Assembly (NCBI GenBank): GCA_937925565.1
Contig: CALALM010000279.1
Span: 1 to 5,847, forward strand
Reading direction: 5' to 3'
DNA length: 5,847 nt
Source: an uncultured Centipeda sp.
GTDB taxonomy: Bacteria; Bacillota; Negativicutes; Selenomonadales; Selenomonadaceae
In this document: piece after piece, positions 4,701-5,847 of the stretch
Numbering within the stretch: the stretch's first letter is position 1
Layout of the letters: the number at the start of each line of letters is the position of its first letter
Made by a program: the position numbers and the translations under genes
The notes under the pieces: generated by a model
What the model was told of the DNA's origin: nothing
What the model saw: the letters and a program-made list of their open reading frames with translations, nothing else
Database searches by the model: none

Positions 4701-4716
4701 TTTTGTCAATCCCAGT
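4701..4716. repeat. 16-bp direct repeat at antitoxin 3' end, copy 2
   Basis: Identical to 4137-4152; covers the WD codons, stop and four bases after the stop of the second antitoxin. Confidence 0.7.
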
Positions 4717-4918
4717 CAATATCTTCCATCCGTATCGTGCGCCCCTCCCTCAGATCGCGCTCGGATTCCTCCAAGTCGGTGCGTTCCGCTGGGGTGAGTT
4801 TTGTAAAATCAGGATCCCATGCAAGAACGAGACGGCGCAAAAGCTCGTATGCAAGTCCCTGCTCTGTTTCAGGCAGGGTATTATACATCATCAAAATTTC
4901 CTGTTCCTGTGCGGTCAT
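4706..4918 (-). CDS. Antitoxin of RelE-type module 2
   Basis: A 70-aa protein, MTAQEQEILMMYNTLPETEQ at the start, then LAYELLRRLVLAWDPDFTKL, an acidic and arginine-rich helix, and the tail MEDIDWD. The ATG at 4918 was preferred to the upstream GTG at 4927 because GGAAGG lies 8 bases before the ATG and abuts the GTG. It starts 14 bases after the toxin stop on the same strand. The pattern, helical N-terminal half and disordered charged C-terminal half ending in WD, is typical of small antitoxins that wrap a RelE-fold toxin. I recognise the family type but not a specific named gene. It appears intact and paired with an intact toxin, so this module is probably functional. Confidence 0.75.
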   Translation of the reverse strand: MTAQEQEILMMYNTLPETEQGLAYELLRRLVLAWDPDFTKLTPAERTDLEESERDLREGRTIRMEDIDWD

Positions 4919-4932
4919 GACAATCACCTTCC

Positions 4933-5196
4933 TTATTTGTAAATCCCGCCGCGTGCGCCAATGTCCCTGATATAGAGATAGGGGGCGCCACCTTCTCTCT
5001 GCAGATAACTGTAGACGACCCGATACTTACCGATGCGCAGCCGGTACGAGGGCGGCTTCCATCCCTGCAATACCTTTATATCTCCAATGGGCGGCTGCTG
5101 AATTAAGCCGAGGATCCCTGCCTTGACGCGGCTGCGTGTAGGACGGTCGGCAGATTGTAGAAACTTCGCTGCAGAGCGTGAAAACTCTATATCCAT
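4933..5196 (-). CDS. RelE/ParE-family toxin of module 2
   Basis: An 87-aa basic protein with RelE-superfamily landmarks: MDIEFSRSAAKFLQS at the N-terminus, PTRSRVKAGI helix, GDIKVLQG (39-45), YRLRIGKYRVVY (51-62) and IRDIGARGGIYK at the end. Arg52, Arg54, Arg59 and Arg82 lie where catalytic or RNA-binding basic residues occur in relatives. RelE members are ribosome-dependent mRNA endonucleases, whereas ParE members target gyrase; sequence alone does not settle which. The ATG has AGGAG 7 bases upstream. It is intact, unlike its module 1 counterpart, with which it shares layout and several motifs. It begins 36 bases after the stop of the ImmA-like gene and may be co-transcribed with it. Confidence 0.85.
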   Translation of the reverse strand: MDIEFSRSAAKFLQSADRPTRSRVKAGILGLIQQPPIGDIKVLQGWKPPSYRLRIGKYRVVYSYLQREGGAPYLYIRDIGARGGIYK

Positions 5197-5207
5197 ATAA
5201 TCTCCTT

Positions 5208-5239
5208 CTCGCTACCTAGGAGCGGTCTTTTTTTATGCC
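5208..5239 (+). repeat. Cassette-boundary hairpin plus T-tract, copy 3
   Basis: CTCGCTA, CCTAGGAGCGGTC, seven T residues and ATGCC. The T-tract overlaps the stop codon of the ImmA-like gene (TAA on the - strand, 5233-5235), and the hairpin precedes the ribosome site of the module 2 toxin. The stem is less perfect (CGCT with AGCG) than in the other copies. Confidence 0.45.
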
Positions 5240-5619
5240 CTCCATCCCTCCGAGAGGAAACGACGGACATAACATTCGTCAAGGTCATAACGGTAGGACA
5301 TGAGGCACTCGGCGAACTCGTCCGCCTCGTCCTCTATGCGTGTACTGGAATATGATGTATTCCGCATCGAGAAGGCTGCATATCCGGGGTGGCAGACAAT
5401 ATGTCCGAGCTCATGACAGAGGACAGCCGTCTGCTGCCACTCGGGGAGATTTTCGTTGATGGCGATTGTCCTGCGTCGCAGCGTCCGCTTCCAGAAGCCG
5501 TTGACTGTTGGCGGGAGATCAACGAAATAGACGAGACAGTTCAGTTCTTTTACGATTCGGTACGGGTCTGAGGTATCATGTCGGGCTACGAGATTCCTGA
5601 CGCGCAGGGGGATATTCAT
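5233..5619 (-). CDS. ImmA/IrrE-family zinc metallopeptidase
   Basis: A 128-aa protein from the ATG at 5619, chosen because AAAGAGG lies 8 bases upstream and the family usually starts here; the longer open frame to 5763 crosses a terminator-like hairpin and the -35 of a promoter. The zinc motif HELGH is at residues 69-73 (LCHELGHIVCHP), and IEDEADEFAECLM supplies the likely third ligand E98. ImmA of ICEBs1 cleaves the cognate Xre-type repressor ImmR to induce the element; IrrE relatives act likewise on other repressors. The partner repressor is not in the window and may lie to the right. Its length is near that of compact phage members. It lies 36 bases upstream of RelE-type module 2 on the same strand, so one transcript may carry both. 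Function is inferred from motif and context. Confidence 0.85.
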   Translation of the reverse strand: MNIPLRVRNLVARHDTSDPYRIVKELNCLVYFVDLPPTVNGFWKRTLRRRTIAINENLPEWQQTAVLCHELGHIVCHPGYAAFSMRNTSYSSTRIEDEADEFAECLMSYRYDLDECYVRRFLSEGWRA

Positions 5620-5641
5620 CGGCTTCACCTCTTTCGCGGTG

Positions 5642-5647
5642 ATTATA
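5642..5647 (-). promoter_or_regulatory. Possible proximal -10 for the ImmA-like gene
   Basis: A perfect TATAAT on the - strand lies 22 bases before the ATG. The nearest -35-like TTGACT (in the hairpin at 5655-5681) is only 14 bases away, shorter than normal. Transcription from here would begin almost at the ribosome site, so this is uncertain. Confidence 0.3.
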
Positions 5648-5654
5648 AAGTAAA

Positions 5655-5681
5655 AGAACCCAGTCAACTTGACTGGGTTCT
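5655..5681 (-). terminator. Terminator/attenuator in the ImmA-gene leader
   Basis: An 11-bp perfect stem (AGAACCCAGTC with GACTGGGTTCT) and 5-base loop is followed on the - strand by a T-rich tract (TTTTACTTTA). It lies between the strong promoter at 5735-5763 and the ImmA ATG. It would either attenuate the ImmA mRNA or end a separate ~75-nt leader RNA. Two small hairpins precede it in the leader (GCCC/GGGC near 5709-5721; CGGTC/GACCG near 5693-5706). Confidence 0.55.
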
Positions 5682-5723
5682 CCTGTGTCATAACGGTCAT
5701 ACGACCGAGCCCGCGAAGGGCAT

Positions 5724-5743
5724 GTGTACTATATATGATACAC
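5724..5743. promoter_or_regulatory. Palindromic operator candidate over the ImmA-side promoter
   Basis: GTGTA (5724-5728) and TACAC (5739-5743) form an inverted repeat around an AT-rich centre that contains the -10 hexamer and the predicted start of transcription. This is the expected place for an Xre-type repressor site. Confidence 0.4.
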
Positions 5744-5763
5744 GAACAAAGGGGATCAGTCAA
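5735..5763 (-). promoter_or_regulatory. Leftward promoter upstream of the ImmA-like gene
   Basis: On the - strand TTGACT (5758-5763) and TATCAT (5735-5740) are exactly 17 bases apart, each a 5/6 match to consensus. Transcription would start near 5728. The leader of about 110 bases contains the terminator-like hairpin at 5655-5681. Confidence 0.6.
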
Positions 5764-5847
5764 GAAATGTAAAAACCCTGTACGACAATACTTGTAGGAT
5801 TACAATAGATATGTTACACAAGTAAATAAAAAGAGAAAGCCAAATTG
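5764..5847. other. AT-rich right edge with small palindromes, no gene seen
   Basis: No ORF is evident on either strand in these 84 bases. Two small palindromes occur: TTGTA-GGAT-TACAA (5792-5805) and TTAC-ACAA-GTAA (5814-5825). With the palindrome at 5724-5743 this looks like a control region between the leftward ImmA-side operon and a gene beginning to the right. A weak + strand -10 (TACAAT, 5801-5806) may belong to that gene. Confidence 0.35.

Noticed and set aside
4704..4709. TTGACA on the - strand after each antitoxin (also 4140-4145), possible -35 elements
   Set aside because: These arise from the conserved WD-stop codons, and no -10 hexamer lies 16-18 bases downstream in either copy.
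5620..5763. N-terminal extension of the ImmA-like protein (48 extra residues)
   Set aside because: The extension would start within the -35 element and translate through a terminator-like hairpin, while the inner ATG has a proper ribosome site.

Overview
The window looks like a chromosome-to-mobile-element junction from a mid-GC Firmicute. A Negativicute of the Selenomonas type is my best guess, based on the style of the c-di-GMP proteins, strong AGGAGG-type ribosome sites and the small toxin-antitoxin families. This is inference; no rRNA or marker gene is present.

Chromosomal side (1-~2290). The 3' part of an HD-GYP domain protein (+) converges on an intact EAL-HDOD protein (-). Both belong to families of c-di-GMP turnover or sensing. 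A near-perfect bidirectional terminator (887-919) separates them. The EAL-HDOD gene has an extended -10 promoter at 2245-2253.

Element side (~2358-5847). A complete tyrosine recombinase reads leftward toward the junction. Three TTTG(T/C)CTACA repeats overlap and follow its 3' end and look like integrase arm sites. To its right lie a + strand promoter, a 10-bp inverted repeat and a terminator that together predict a ~60-nt RNA, and a small, previously unlisted 45-codon ORF (-). Next come a compact type I toxin-antitoxin locus, two tandem RelE-like type II modules on the - strand, and an ImmA/IrrE-type metallopeptidase whose promoter lies in an operator-rich region at the right edge. The order integrase - accessory stability genes - ImmA matches the lysogeny end of a prophage or ICE.

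Most notable. (1) At 3787-4092 there is a full architectural match to the pAD1 par (Fst/RNAI-RNAII) type I system: a 24-aa hydrophobic toxin, a Shine-Dalgarno-sequestering 5' hairpin, convergent promoters sharing one bidirectional terminator, and two direct repeats (DRa/DRb-like) that place antisense complementarity over the toxin start. (2) The first RelE-type toxin is broken by an apparent 2-base loss just after its start codon, while its antitoxin is intact. (3) A hairpin plus T-tract ending in ATGCC recurs at each cassette boundary, and the two antitoxin genes end in an identical 16-bp stretch, which suggests modular cassette accretion.

Transcription of the element genes is almost wholly leftward. 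The + strand carries only the type I toxin mRNA and the predicted short RNA, yet several + oriented terminators punctuate the region.
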